In this document: positions 1 to 5,850 of the stretch, piece after piece
Numbering within the stretch: position 1 is the first letter of the stretch
Layout: every line of letters starts with the position of its first letter
NCBI GenBank assembly: GCA_037439425.1
Contig: JBBIWA010000099.1
Location: 1 to 18,351 of the forward strand
Direction: 5' to 3'
Length of the DNA: 18,351 nucleotides
From: JBBIWA01 sp037439425
GTDB lineage: Bacteria > Acidobacteriota > Blastocatellia > RBC074
Translations under genes and position numbers: made by a program
The notes under the pieces: model-generated
Databases searched by the model: none
Seen by the model: the letters and a program-made list of their open reading frames with translations, nothing else
Told to the model about the DNA's origin: nothing

Positions 1-159
1 CTGTTGAAGGCAGGAGTGATCGATCCGCTGAAGGTATCGCGCATAGCGTTACAGAATGCGGCTTCGATTGCTGGGTTGATGTTGACGACCGAGGCGGTAG
101 TCTCTGAACTACCAGAGAAGAAGAAAGCTGCTCCGGCACCACCTGAGCCAGAGTATTAG
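1..159 (+). CDS. groEL: GroEL (60-kDa chaperonin) C-terminal fragment
   Basis: This is the last 52 codons of an open frame that enters from the left edge and stops at TAG 157-159. The segment contains G-V-I-D-P-L-K-V, then A-L-Q-N-A-A-S-I-A-G and T-T-E-A-V-V, which is the highly conserved C-terminal equatorial-domain segment of bacterial GroEL. GroEL forms the double-ring ATP-driven folding chamber in the cytosol, together with GroES. The tail after S-E-L-P-E-K is short, lysine/alanine/proline-rich and ends in P-E-P-E-Y. It has no Gly-Gly-Met repeats, which are common in GroEL tails but absent in some paralogues. The start and any upstream groES are outside the window. No clear Rho-independent terminator directly follows the stop. 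Confidence 0.95.
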   Translation: MLKAGVIDPLKVSRIALQNAASIAGLMLTTEAVVSELPEKKKAAPAPPEPEY

Positions 160-234
160 ACAAGTGCTGCGTGACTGATCCAGCCTCAAGCTAAAGCAAG
201 AGTCAGGGATAACAGGCACGCGGTTCACGGCTTC

Positions 235-248
235 TCGTTTTAAAACGA
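235..248. repeat. 14-bp perfect palindrome
   Basis: TCGTTTTAAAACGA is fully self-complementary with no loop, so it is more likely a protein-binding dyad, or chance, than an RNA hairpin. It lies 75 bases after the groEL stop. No regulator site was recognised. Confidence 0.4.
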
Positions 249-457
249 AATCGAAACGGGCAAGATTGGGAGACTGGGTCAAAGGCTCGAGTGCTGAGGA
301 GGGGCTTAACGCTACACTTCAGTGATGGGCGCCTGTAAGCACCACTCCCGGCAAACTCCTGTCCTGACTTGAGGAAGTTGAACTAGAAGGCCAGGCTGAA
401 GCGAGACTGCTGAGGGCCGAAGCTGGGGCCGCCTGGGAGTAATTTGATGTTGACTTG

Positions 458-481
458 GCTGACCACTTTTTAGTGGTCAGC
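458..481. repeat. Perfect 10-bp hairpin with TTTT loop
   Basis: The arms GCTGACCACT (458-467) and AGTGGTCAGC (472-481) are exact reverse complements around TTTT. No T-tract follows on either strand, so a Rho-independent terminator is unlikely. Confidence 0.5.
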
Positions 482-581
482 GGTTAGGTGGTTGCTGGCT
501 CCGGGTGGCCGGGCGCGAGAGTAAGGCTATAAATAGTGGCGATGATGGAGAAGCTGCTCAAAGTCTCCTTGGAGTATTAAG

Positions 582-610
582 CTGCTAGAGCCAGATGCGC
601 ACTCTAGCAG
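582..610. repeat. Perfect 9-bp inverted repeat
   Basis: CTGCTAGAG (582-590) pairs exactly with CTCTAGCAG (602-610) across an 11-nt loop. A further CTAGCAG occurs at 715-721, just past the next hairpin, and could compete for the same left arm. Confidence 0.45.
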
Positions 611-673
611 TGGGCTAGCGGACGCGCCTGGCGGCGGTTGTCCCAATCTCTTGTGTTTCGATTTAGGAAGGCA

Positions 674-711
674 GCAAAGGCGCGGCGGTGGAAGGTTGGC
701 CGCGCCTTTGC
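674..711 (+). terminator. Strong GC-rich hairpin upstream of the DoxX gene (terminator or attenuator candidate)
   Basis: GCAAAGGCGCGGC (674-686) and GCCGCGCCTTTGC (699-711) are exact reverse complements with a 12-nt loop. On the plus strand the stem is followed by TTTCTAGCAGGTTTT, an imperfect T-rich run. It ends 27 bases before the DoxX ribosome binding site, so it could end a transcript arriving from groEL or act as a leader attenuator. Which of these applies is inference. Confidence 0.45.
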
Positions 712-738
712 TTTCTAGCAGGTTTTGGACTTTCATAT

Positions 739-745
739 AAGGAGG
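739..745 (+). promoter_or_regulatory. Ribosome binding site of the DoxX gene
   Basis: AAGGAGG at 739-745 lies 7 bases before ATG 753, a near-perfect Shine-Dalgarno match that fixes the start. Confidence 0.85.
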
Positions 746-752
746 ATAAGCC

Positions 753-1223
753 ATGCTCAACAGGTTTATGTCGCGTTATGAGCCATGGGCTCATTTGTTA
801 TTACGCCTCACACTTGGTGTGATCTTTATCGCTCACGGTGCACAGAAACTGTTCGGCGTATTCGGAGGGACGGGGCTATCGGGCACGGCGCACTTCTTTG
901 AAGAGCTGGGTTTGACGCCTGCCTTCTATTGGGCAGTGGTGGTTGGCCTGGTTGAATTTGGTGGTGGATTGGCCGTGCTATTCGGCTGCCTGACGCGCTA
1001 CGGCTCGGCTTTGCTGGCGCTGGTGATGCTGGTGGCGATTGTGCGGGTTCACTGGCAGTACGGTTTCTTCCTGCCCAACGGGATTGAGTATCCGCTAGCG
1101 TTACTCGGCGCCAATCTGACATTGTTTGTCGGTGGGGCCGGGGAATGGTCTTTTGACCGCTGGTTTGAGCAGCATCCCGAATGGTGGCGCCTCGGCAAAA
1201 AGCAGGCTGGTGCGACTACCTGA
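753..1223 (+). CDS. DoxX family membrane protein
   Basis: This 156-residue integral membrane protein starts at ATG 753 behind a strong AAGGAGG. The N-terminal half holds the DoxX signature R-L-T-L-G-V-I-F-I-A-H-G-A-Q-K-L-F-G in the first membrane segment (about residues 17-35). Three more hydrophobic segments follow at about 58-78, 82-102 and 112-128, giving the usual four-helix layout. Length matches the family (130-160 residues). Members are linked in different bacteria to thiosulfate:quinone oxidoreductase subunits, to redox or detoxification complexes, or are uncharacterised. The sequence does not show which applies, and no DoxA-like partner is next to it. The C-terminal tail W-S-F-D-R-W-F-E-Q-H-P-E-W-W is tryptophan-rich and probably sits at the membrane surface. 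It lies between groEL and lon on the same strand, but both gaps are long, so a shared transcript is not established. Confidence 0.85.
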   Translation: MLNRFMSRYEPWAHLLLRLTLGVIFIAHGAQKLFGVFGGTGLSGTAHFFEELGLTPAFYWAVVVGLVEFGGGLAVLFGCLTRYGSALLALVMLVAIVRVHWQYGFFLPNGIEYPLALLGANLTLFVGGAGEWSFDRWFEQHPEWWRLGKKQAGATT

Positions 1224-1582
1224 AAACAGTCCTTTGCTGCCTGATAAGGGTGAGTGTGGACGGGGTTGTCACAGAAGGTAGCAACCTGCTACGCGCGCGC
1301 GCACTGGTTGAGGTGGTGTTGGCGCAGGAGAGAGCTGGAGCCTCGTGAGCCGGGTGAGTTTCAGCAACCGATGCAGTCAAACGAGGAGGTGTCTAAGGTC
1401 TATACCTTCCTTTCAGCAAAGAGAAACGCCAGCGGGTGCTTGAGGCTTTGCTGGAGCGGCTTAAAGCCTCGCTGGAGACAGCCAATTTCCTACGCCTGCC
1501 GTTGCATCACGGGCGGCTCGTCTGCGTCGAAGGCAGGGACCATTTCGGCCAGAGAGGGAAGCGCTTGCGAGGAGAGATGAGG
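1224..1582. other. Intergenic region upstream of lon, possible decayed coding remnant
   Basis: These 359 bases have no gene I can support. Two protein-like open stretches lie in the same frame as lon. One runs 1256-1348 (about 30 codons from a GTG, including L-L-R-A-R-A-L-V-E-V-V-L-A-Q-E-R) and ends at TGA. The other runs from after TAA 1394 into lon, with an amphipathic helix-like run R-V-L-E-A-L-L-E-R-L-K-A-S-L-E. Two further stops separate them. They could be remnants of a degraded gene or chance. An 11-base alternating CG run is at 1292-1302. Confidence 0.4.
1570..1574 (+). promoter_or_regulatory. Ribosome binding site that sets the lon start
   Basis: AGGAG at 1570-1574 is 8 bases before ATG 1583. 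The alternative ATG at 1577 would be only 2 bases away. The farther upstream GTG at 1436 has no purine-rich site at a workable distance. Confidence 0.75.
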
Positions 1583-3934
1583 ATGAACGAACAAGAAGAG
1601 AGACCAAGCTGGCCGTTGCTGCCAGTCAAAAACACGGTGCTGTTTCCTTACCTGGTGTTGCCGCTCGCGGTCGGACGGCCAGCCTCGGTGGCGGCAGTCG
1701 AGGCAGCGATGGGGAGCGAAGAGAAAGAGATCGTGGTAGTAACGCAGCGCGACGCTGCGGTAGAAGAGCCACAAAGAAACGATCTCTACACTATTGGCAC
1801 CAGGGCGCTCATCAAAAAAGTGACGCGCTCAGAGAGTGGGCTTGAGGTGGTTGTCCAGGGGCTTGAGCGCGTGGTCTTGCTCAAAGTGGAGCAGGTGGAA
1901 TCTCATCTGCGGGTTCGCATTCGACCGTTACCTCAACCTGAAGATAAGAGCGCAGAGGTCGAAGCGTTGCATCGCGTGATCCTGGATCTGGCTGGTAAAG
2001 CTTTGACGCTGGCACTTCCCCAGGCGCCGGCTGAGTTGGTGCATTTGTTGGCCAGCACCGAGGACCCGCTGCGGCTCGTCTATCTCCTGGGGATGATGCT
2101 TCACCTGGAGGTGGAGAAAGCCCAGGCGCTGCTGGAGGCCGAGACGCGCCTGGATGCGCTCCGGTTGATGCACACCTATCTCTCGCACGAGGTGCAGGTG
2201 CTGGAGCTGCGCCACAAGATTGCCTCTGAGGCCCAGAGCGAAATCAGCCGCGAGCAGCGTGAATACCTGCTGCGCCAGCAACTGCGCGCCATTCAGCAGG
2301 AGCTAGGCGAAAAAAGCCCCGAAGCAGCTGAAGTCGAATTGCTGCGCGGGCGGTTAGCCGAGACCGATCTGCCCGATGAGGTGCGCAAGGAGGTTGAGCG
2401 CGAGCTGTCAAGGCTGGAGAAACTCCCCGCAGCCGCGCCCGACTATCACGTGATTCGCACCTATCTGGAACTGGTACTAGAGCTGCCGTGGCGCAAGAGC
2501 ACGGTTGATGAGCTGGAGATTGCGCGTGCGCGTCAGGTGCTGGATGAGGATCACTATGATTTGAAAGAGGTCAAAGAACGCATCCTCGAACATCTCGGCG
2601 TGCTTAAACTCAATCCGCAAGCGAAAGCACCGATCCTGTGTTTTGTCGGTCCGCCTGGTGTGGGCAAGACCAGCCTGGGCCAATCTATCGCGCGGGCGAT
2701 GGGGCGCACATTCGAGCGCCTCTCTTTAGGCGGCTTGCATGACGAAGCAGAATTGCGCGGCCATCGGCGCACCTACATCGGGGCGCTGCCGGGTCGCATC
2801 ATTCAGGCCATCCGCCGCGCCAAGGTCAATAATCCAGTCTTGATGCTGGACGAGGTGGATAAATTGGGACGCGACTTTCGCGGCGACCCGGCCGCAGCGC
2901 TGCTTGAAATTCTCGATCCGGAACAGAACAAGGCCTTCAGAGACAACTATCTCGATCTGCCCTTTGATCTCTCGAAAGTCTTCTTTATTACGACGGCGAA
3001 CACGTTTGATACCATTCCGCAGCCGCTGCTGGACCGGATGGAGACGCTCCGTCTACCTGGTTACAGCGAAGAGGAGAAGAGCGAGATTGCCCGGCGTTAC
3101 CTGATTCCGAGACAGCTTCACGAGGCCGGGCTGAGCGCTGAGCAACTGATCATTACCGAGGAAGCGTTGCAACTGATCATCTCGCGCTATACCCGCGAAG
3201 CGGGGCTGCGGCAACTTGAGCGAGCGATCGGGAGACTGGCGCGCAAAGCCGCTCTGCATTATGCGGAAGGTAAAAGCGGGCCTATTACGGTCAGGCCAGA
3301 AGACCTGTTGGAGATGCTTGGCCCTGAAAAATTCTTCCAGGAGCAGGCGCGTAAGCAACTGCCGCCGGGCGTAGCTGCTGGATTGGCCTGGACCGAATCA
3401 GGCGGTGATGTACTTTATGTTGAAGCCACACTGCTGCCTGAAGGGCGCGGGTTAACTTTGACCGGCCATCTCGGCAAAGTCATGCAGGAGTCGGCCCAAG
3501 CGGCGCACAGCTTCCTCTGGTCGCGCTGTGATGGACTGGGCATAGATCGCGCGCGCTTCCGCAAGGCGGGCGTGCATATCCACGTGCCAGCGGGCGCCAT
3601 TCCCAAGGATGGCCCCTCGGCTGGAGTCACGATGGTTACAGCTCTCGCTTCACTTTACACCCAGCAGCCAGCGCGCAGCGATACAGCGATGACTGGCGAG
3701 ATCACACTGACGGGGCTGATCTTGCCCATCGGTGGTGTGAAGGAGAAAGTACTTGCAGCCAAGCGCGCCGGCTTGCGTCGCGTGATCCTGCCTCAGGAGA
3801 ACGAAAAGGATTTGCGCGAACTGCCTGAGCATGTCCGCGCGGAGATGGAGTTCATCACAGCTTCGCGGATCGAGGAGGTACTTTCTGCTGCTATTCCACA
3901 GTTGGCGGGGCAGCTGATCTCTGTCGTTGCTTGA
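1583..3934 (+). CDS. lon: ATP-dependent protease LonA
   Basis: The product is a 783-residue cytosolic AAA+ serine protease that unfolds and degrades misfolded and regulatory proteins. The order is an N-terminal LON substrate-binding domain (about 8-200, beginning W-P-L-L-P-V-K-N-T-V-L-F-P), a coiled-coil linker (about 220-270, S-E-I-S-R-E-Q-R-E-Y-L-L-R-Q-Q), the AAA+ module and the C-terminal protease domain. Visible residues are Walker A G-P-P-G-V-G-K-T at 356-363 (Lys362), Walker B Asp423/Glu424, sensor-1 Asn473, arginine finger R485 in L-L-D-R-M-E, sensor-2 R543, catalytic Ser679 in K-D-G-P-S-A-G and Lys722 in G-G-V-K-E-K. Most of these numbers equal those of E. coli Lon (784 residues), which supports the start at 1583 over the 49-codon longer open frame from GTG 1436. 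No heat-shock promoter was identified. All catalytic residues are intact. Confidence 0.97.
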   Translation: MNEQEERPSWPLLPVKNTVLFPYLVLPLAVGRPASVAAVEAAMGSEEKEIVVVTQRDAAVEEPQRNDLYTIGTRALIKKVTRSESGLEVVVQGLERVVLLKVEQVESHLRVRIRPLPQPEDKSAEVEALHRVILDLAGKALTLALPQAPAELVHLLASTEDPLRLVYLLGMMLHLEVEKAQALLEAETRLDALRLMHTYLSHEVQVLELRHKIASEAQSEISREQREYLLRQQLRAIQQELGEKSPEAAEVELLRGRLAETDLPDEVRKEVERELSRLEKLPAAAPDYHVIRTYLELVLELPWRKSTVDELEIARARQVLDEDHYDLKEVKERILEHLGVLKLNPQAKAPILCFVGPPGVGKTSLGQSIARAMGRTFERLSLGGLHDEAELRGHRRTYIGALPGRIIQAIRRAKVNNPVLMLDEVDKLGRDFRGDPAAALLEILDPEQNKAFRDNYLDLPFDLSKVFFITTANTFDTIPQPLLDRMETLRLPGYSEEEKSEIARRYLIPRQLHEAGLSAEQLIITEEALQLIISRYTREAGLRQLERAIGRLARKAALHYAEGKSGPITVRPEDLLEMLGPEKFFQEQARKQLPPGVAAGLAWTESGGDVLYVEATLLPEGRGLTLTGHLGKVMQESAQAAHSFLWSRCDGLGIDRARFRKAGVHIHVPAGAIPKDGPSAGVTMVTALASLYTQQPARSDTAMTGEITLTGLILPIGGVKEKVLAAKRAGLRRVILPQENEKDLRELPEHVRAEMEFITASRIEEVLSAAIPQLAGQLISVVA

Positions 3935-3984
3935 ATCCAGTCCGCAGTGCGGAAGATTCATTCCAGGTCGTGTCAAAAACCAAA

Positions 3985-4010
3985 GCGCCCTGACACAAGG
4001 GTCAAGGCGC
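3985..4010 (-). terminator. Hairpin between convergent genes, terminator candidate
   Basis: GCGCC-C-TGAC (3985-3994) pairs with GTCA-A-GGCGC (4001-4010), leaving one internal C/A mismatch and a 6-nt loop. Read on the minus strand the stem is followed by TTTGGTTTTTG, a good U-tract for ending the 4045-4422 transcript. On the plus strand only CTGTTTCTG follows, so termination of lon here would be weaker. Confidence 0.6.
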
Positions 4011-4044
4011 CTGTTTCTGAAGCAGCCACCTTGTTTGATAGCGA

Positions 4045-4422
4045 CTACTTATTAGCCACTCCGCTGGCGCTTTCGCCGATGAGAAGGCTGCGCCGCTCGC
4101 CGGCGAAAGTCAGTCTGGTAAGCCGCTTGCCTTTCTCCGTCGTGGAATAGGCCACCGAGTTGTAGCGGGCTTTCGTCACGCCTGTCTCTACACTGGCTTT
4201 GGCCCTGGCCACAACTTCGCGGCCTCGCAAGATGGTAAGCTCATTGTTACTGGCATCAAACCTGACTTCGTAGGTTCCTTTTTTGACCAGAGTATCACCG
4301 ACCATCACGTCTTCGGGGAGGTTGAGGGTCTGCTTCAGCTCCTTTTCCTGAGCCAACCCTATTCCCACACTCAGCAGGCAGAGGAGAAAAGTTGCAATCG
4401 AACCGATTCTGAACTTTCTCAT
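4045..4422 (-). CDS. Small secreted protein of unknown function
   Basis: This 125-residue protein starts at ATG 4422-4420, with AGGAGG (4434-4429 on the minus strand) 6 bases upstream. Residues 1-24 form a signal peptide (basic M-R-K-F-R, hydrophobic core, cleavage likely at G-L-A|Q). The mature part begins L-N-L-P-E-D-V-M-V-G-D-T-L-V-K-K-G-T-Y-E-V, then alternates short beta strands, with R-E-V-V-A-R-A-K-A near the middle and L-T-F-A-G-E-R-R-S-L-L-I near the end. From memory this layout resembles small predicted beta-sandwich proteins common in acidobacterial genomes; I cannot name a family. It is the last gene of the minus-strand block and is followed by a hairpin terminator. The function is unknown. 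Confidence 0.8.
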   Translation of the reverse strand: MRKFRIGSIATFLLCLLSVGIGLAQEKELKQTLNLPEDVMVGDTLVKKGTYEVRFDASNNELTILRGREVVARAKASVETGVTKARYNSVAYSTTEKGKRLTRLTFAGERRSLLIGESASGVANK

Positions 4423-4428
4423 TTTATG

Positions 4429-4434
4429 CCTCCT
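4429..4434 (-). promoter_or_regulatory. Ribosome binding site of the small secreted protein
   Basis: The minus strand reads AGGAGG 6 bases before ATG 4422, inside AAAGGAGGC. Confidence 0.85.
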
Positions 4435-4592
4435 TTCTAATGACCAGACTAAAGTCGAGTGGGGTGGTTCCTCATATCGTCACTTGCTACCTGACGAGTG
4501 AGAGCAAGAGATATGCCAGCTAGAGGGAGGCCTTGCATTTCGGACCCCGAAGCTTGCTGTGGGAAGTAGTGGCTGAAAAAACAGTTCTGAGC

Positions 4593-4619
4593 GCGGCTAA
4601 AGGCATTATGACCAGCCGC
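4593..4619 (-). terminator. Weak hairpin downstream of the TPR gene
   Basis: GCGGCT (4593-4598) pairs with AGCCGC (4614-4619) across a 15-nt loop. On the minus strand a run of six T follows about 11 bases later (4576-4581). The spacing is too long for a classical terminator. The rest of the 4423-4698 gap shows nothing else I can support. Confidence 0.25.
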
Positions 4620-4698
4620 CCGCACATCCTGCTCCGCTTGCGGCTTGTGTCGCAACCTGCCACACACCGCTTTGCCAGATTGCCCCACTGAGCGATGG

Positions 4699-5685
4699 TT
4701 ACTTTGATGCCGCCGTGGGCTGCTGTTTAAGTCTCCGCGTAATCTCTCGCGTCTGCACAGCAAAGGCACCCTTTGGGGCTAAGCGCAAATACTCTTCATA
4801 ACGGAGCAGCGCCTGCGCAAACAGGTTGAGGCGCATGAAGATATTGGCCATAAGCAGATGCGCTTCCGGATAATTGGGATTCAATTGTAGGGCGCGTTCG
4901 GCAGCCGGGCTGGCTTTGGTTGCATCTCCCATCTCCCAGTAGACGCGGGCCAGCGTGAAATGGCCTTGCCAGGAGCGATCATCCAGCTTGAGCGCAACGA
5001 GCAGCGAGCTTTCCGCTTCGGTAAATCTTTTCTGCCGCCGGTAAACTTCACCCAGTTCAACGAGCGCCACACTCGAGTGCGGTCTCAGCTCTAACGCGCG
5101 GCGCAGCGCAGTTTCAGCTTTCTCCCACTGCTGGGCATCTAGGTAAGCGGTGCCGAGCAGCAATTGCGCATCGAAGAAATCTGCGTGGAGGCGAACAGCT
5201 TTCTCCAGATGGGAGATTGCTTTCTCCACCTTCCCGTCGCGCAACGCGGCGCGTCCTTTCTCAAACTCTTTGATGGCTTCAACCGGCAGACGCGCGTCAA
5301 GCAGCTCGGAAGGAGCCAGTGAGGGTGACTCTTCTGGCTCAAGCTCGATCAAGAGTTGCACCCTTCTGATGATGCTTGTGATCTCAACCGGATGCTTCTC
5401 TGGCCGATAACCTGGCACGTGGACGGAAACGAAGTATTGGCCACGCTGCAATCCAGAGAAGGTGAATCTCCCCACGCTATCGGTCATCATCTGACTGGTG
5501 AGACTGCCAGCGGAGGATTCGAGTCTGACCGGCGCGCTTTTGACCGGCGTTTTTCTCTGCTCAAGCCGCACCTGTCCGGTTATTTCCGGCGTGATGCGCA
5601 GCGGATCGCGATCTTGCCGAGCGGACACGGGACAAGGGTAAAGAGAGAGAACGAGGGCAAGCGAGGGAAGTAATGAACGAAGCAT
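4699..5685 (-). CDS. Secreted protein with carboxypeptidase-regulatory-like domain and five TPRs
   Basis: The start is ATG 5685-5683, chosen because AGGAGG lies 6 bases upstream; the 36-codon upstream extension has no such site. The 328-residue product has a signal peptide (1-22, cleavage near P-V-S-A). A beta-sandwich of the carboxypeptidase-regulatory/Ig-like type follows (about 34-115: I-T-G-Q-V at its start, D-S-V-G-R-F-T-F-S-G-L, then G-Q-Y-F-V-S-V). After a Pro/Glu/Ser linker come five consecutive 34-residue TPR units at about 137-170, 171-204, 205-238, 239-272 and 273-306, with canonical A-x-x-x-L-G and A-L-x-L-x-P positions. TPR arrays bind protein partners and the N-terminal domain is usual in envelope proteins, so a periplasmic scaffold is plausible. 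No enzyme motif is seen. The Y-P-C before the cleavage site is not a good lipobox. The partner is unknown. Confidence 0.88.
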   Translation of the reverse strand: MLRSLLPSLALVLSLYPCPVSARQDRDPLRITPEITGQVRLEQRKTPVKSAPVRLESSAGSLTSQMMTDSVGRFTFSGLQRGQYFVSVHVPGYRPEKHPVEITSIIRRVQLLIELEPEESPSLAPSELLDARLPVEAIKEFEKGRAALRDGKVEKAISHLEKAVRLHADFFDAQLLLGTAYLDAQQWEKAETALRRALELRPHSSVALVELGEVYRRQKRFTEAESSLLVALKLDDRSWQGHFTLARVYWEMGDATKASPAAERALQLNPNYPEAHLLMANIFMRLNLFAQALLRYEEYLRLAPKGAFAVQTREITRRLKQQPTAASK

Positions 5686-5691
5686 ACGGGG

Positions 5692-5697
5692 CCTCCT
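5692..5697 (-). promoter_or_regulatory. Ribosome binding site that sets the TPR gene start
   Basis: AGGAGG on the minus strand is 6 bases before ATG 5685. It rules out the longer frame beginning at 5793. Confidence 0.85.
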
Positions 5698-5732
5698 GGA
5701 AGCTGACCAGTGAGCGCCCCCATGATTATTAG

Positions 5733-5753
5733 TTCTTGTGAGAATTACAAGAA
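5733..5753. promoter_or_regulatory. 21-bp dyad upstream of the TPR gene, operator candidate
   Basis: TTCTTGT (5733-5739) and ACAAGAA (5747-5753) are exact 7-bp arms separated by 7 bases. The dyad is about 50 bases upstream of the TPR start, beside a run of eight T (minus strand) and a TAATAAT that could be a -10 element. The location fits an operator over a promoter. No regulator is identified. Confidence 0.35.
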
Positions 5754-5766
5754 AAAAAATGAGCGC

Positions 5767-5798
5767 CGGGCGAGCAATAAAACGGGCGAGCAATAAAA
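5767..5798. repeat. 16-bp tandem duplication
   Basis: CGGGCGAGCAATAAAA occurs twice head to tail (5767-5782 and 5783-5798), directly beside the receptor terminator. The second copy supplies part of the terminator's T-tract on the minus strand. Confidence 0.85.
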
Positions 5799-5827
5799 AA
5801 GGAGGCGCTTGCTGCTGCGCCTCCTTT
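5794..5827 (-). terminator. Strong Rho-independent terminator of the TonB-dependent receptor gene
   Basis: AAAGGAGGCGC (5798-5808) and GCGCCTCCTTT (5817-5827) are exact 11-bp arms around an 8-nt loop. On the minus strand the stem runs straight into TTTTTTATTG. It lies 24 bases past the receptor stop codon and insulates the TPR gene from it. Confidence 0.9.
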
Positions 5828-5850
5828 GAGAACGGCAGTTACGGGCTGAA

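Larger units (their letters stand above)
160..752. other. Long intergenic region with several perfect inverted repeats
   Basis: This is 593 bases with no convincing gene between groEL and the DoxX gene. It holds a 14-base perfect palindrome (235-248, TCGTTTTAAAACGA), a 10-bp stem with a TTTT loop (458-481), a 9-bp stem with an 11-nt loop (582-610) and a 13-bp GC-rich stem with a 12-nt loop (674-711). A 28-codon minus-strand open stretch (383-469) resembles an outer-membrane protein C-terminus. A 77-codon minus-strand open frame at 527-760 has low-complexity composition and overlaps the DoxX start, so I do not call it. The concentration of dyads suggests a structured transcript or leader, but no known RNA family was recognised. 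Confidence 0.6.

Noticed and set aside
288..296. GAGTGCTGA resembling half of a CIRCE heat-shock operator near groEL
   Set aside because: The matching TTAGCACTC half is absent at the required 9-base spacing, and the site is downstream of groEL.
458..481. Rho-independent terminator of groEL
   Set aside because: The stem is perfect but no T-tract follows, and it lies about 300 bases past the stop.
527..760. 77-codon minus-strand open frame
   Set aside because: It has low-complexity composition, overlaps the DoxX start and no ribosome binding site was seen. It crosses the 674-711 hairpin.
1254..1580. 108-codon plus-strand frame upstream of lon
   Set aside because: It has atypical composition (many Arg, Cys, Ser, Trp), no ribosome binding site and no recognisable motif.
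1436..1582. Longer Lon N-terminus from GTG 1436
   Set aside because: There is no workable ribosome binding site. Starting at 1583 puts Lys362, Asp423, Ser679 and Lys722 at the E. coli numbers.
5686..5793. 36-residue N-terminal extension of the TPR protein
   Set aside because: The internal ATG at 5685 has AGGAGG at 6 bases and a proper signal peptide. The extension crosses the promoter-like dyad.
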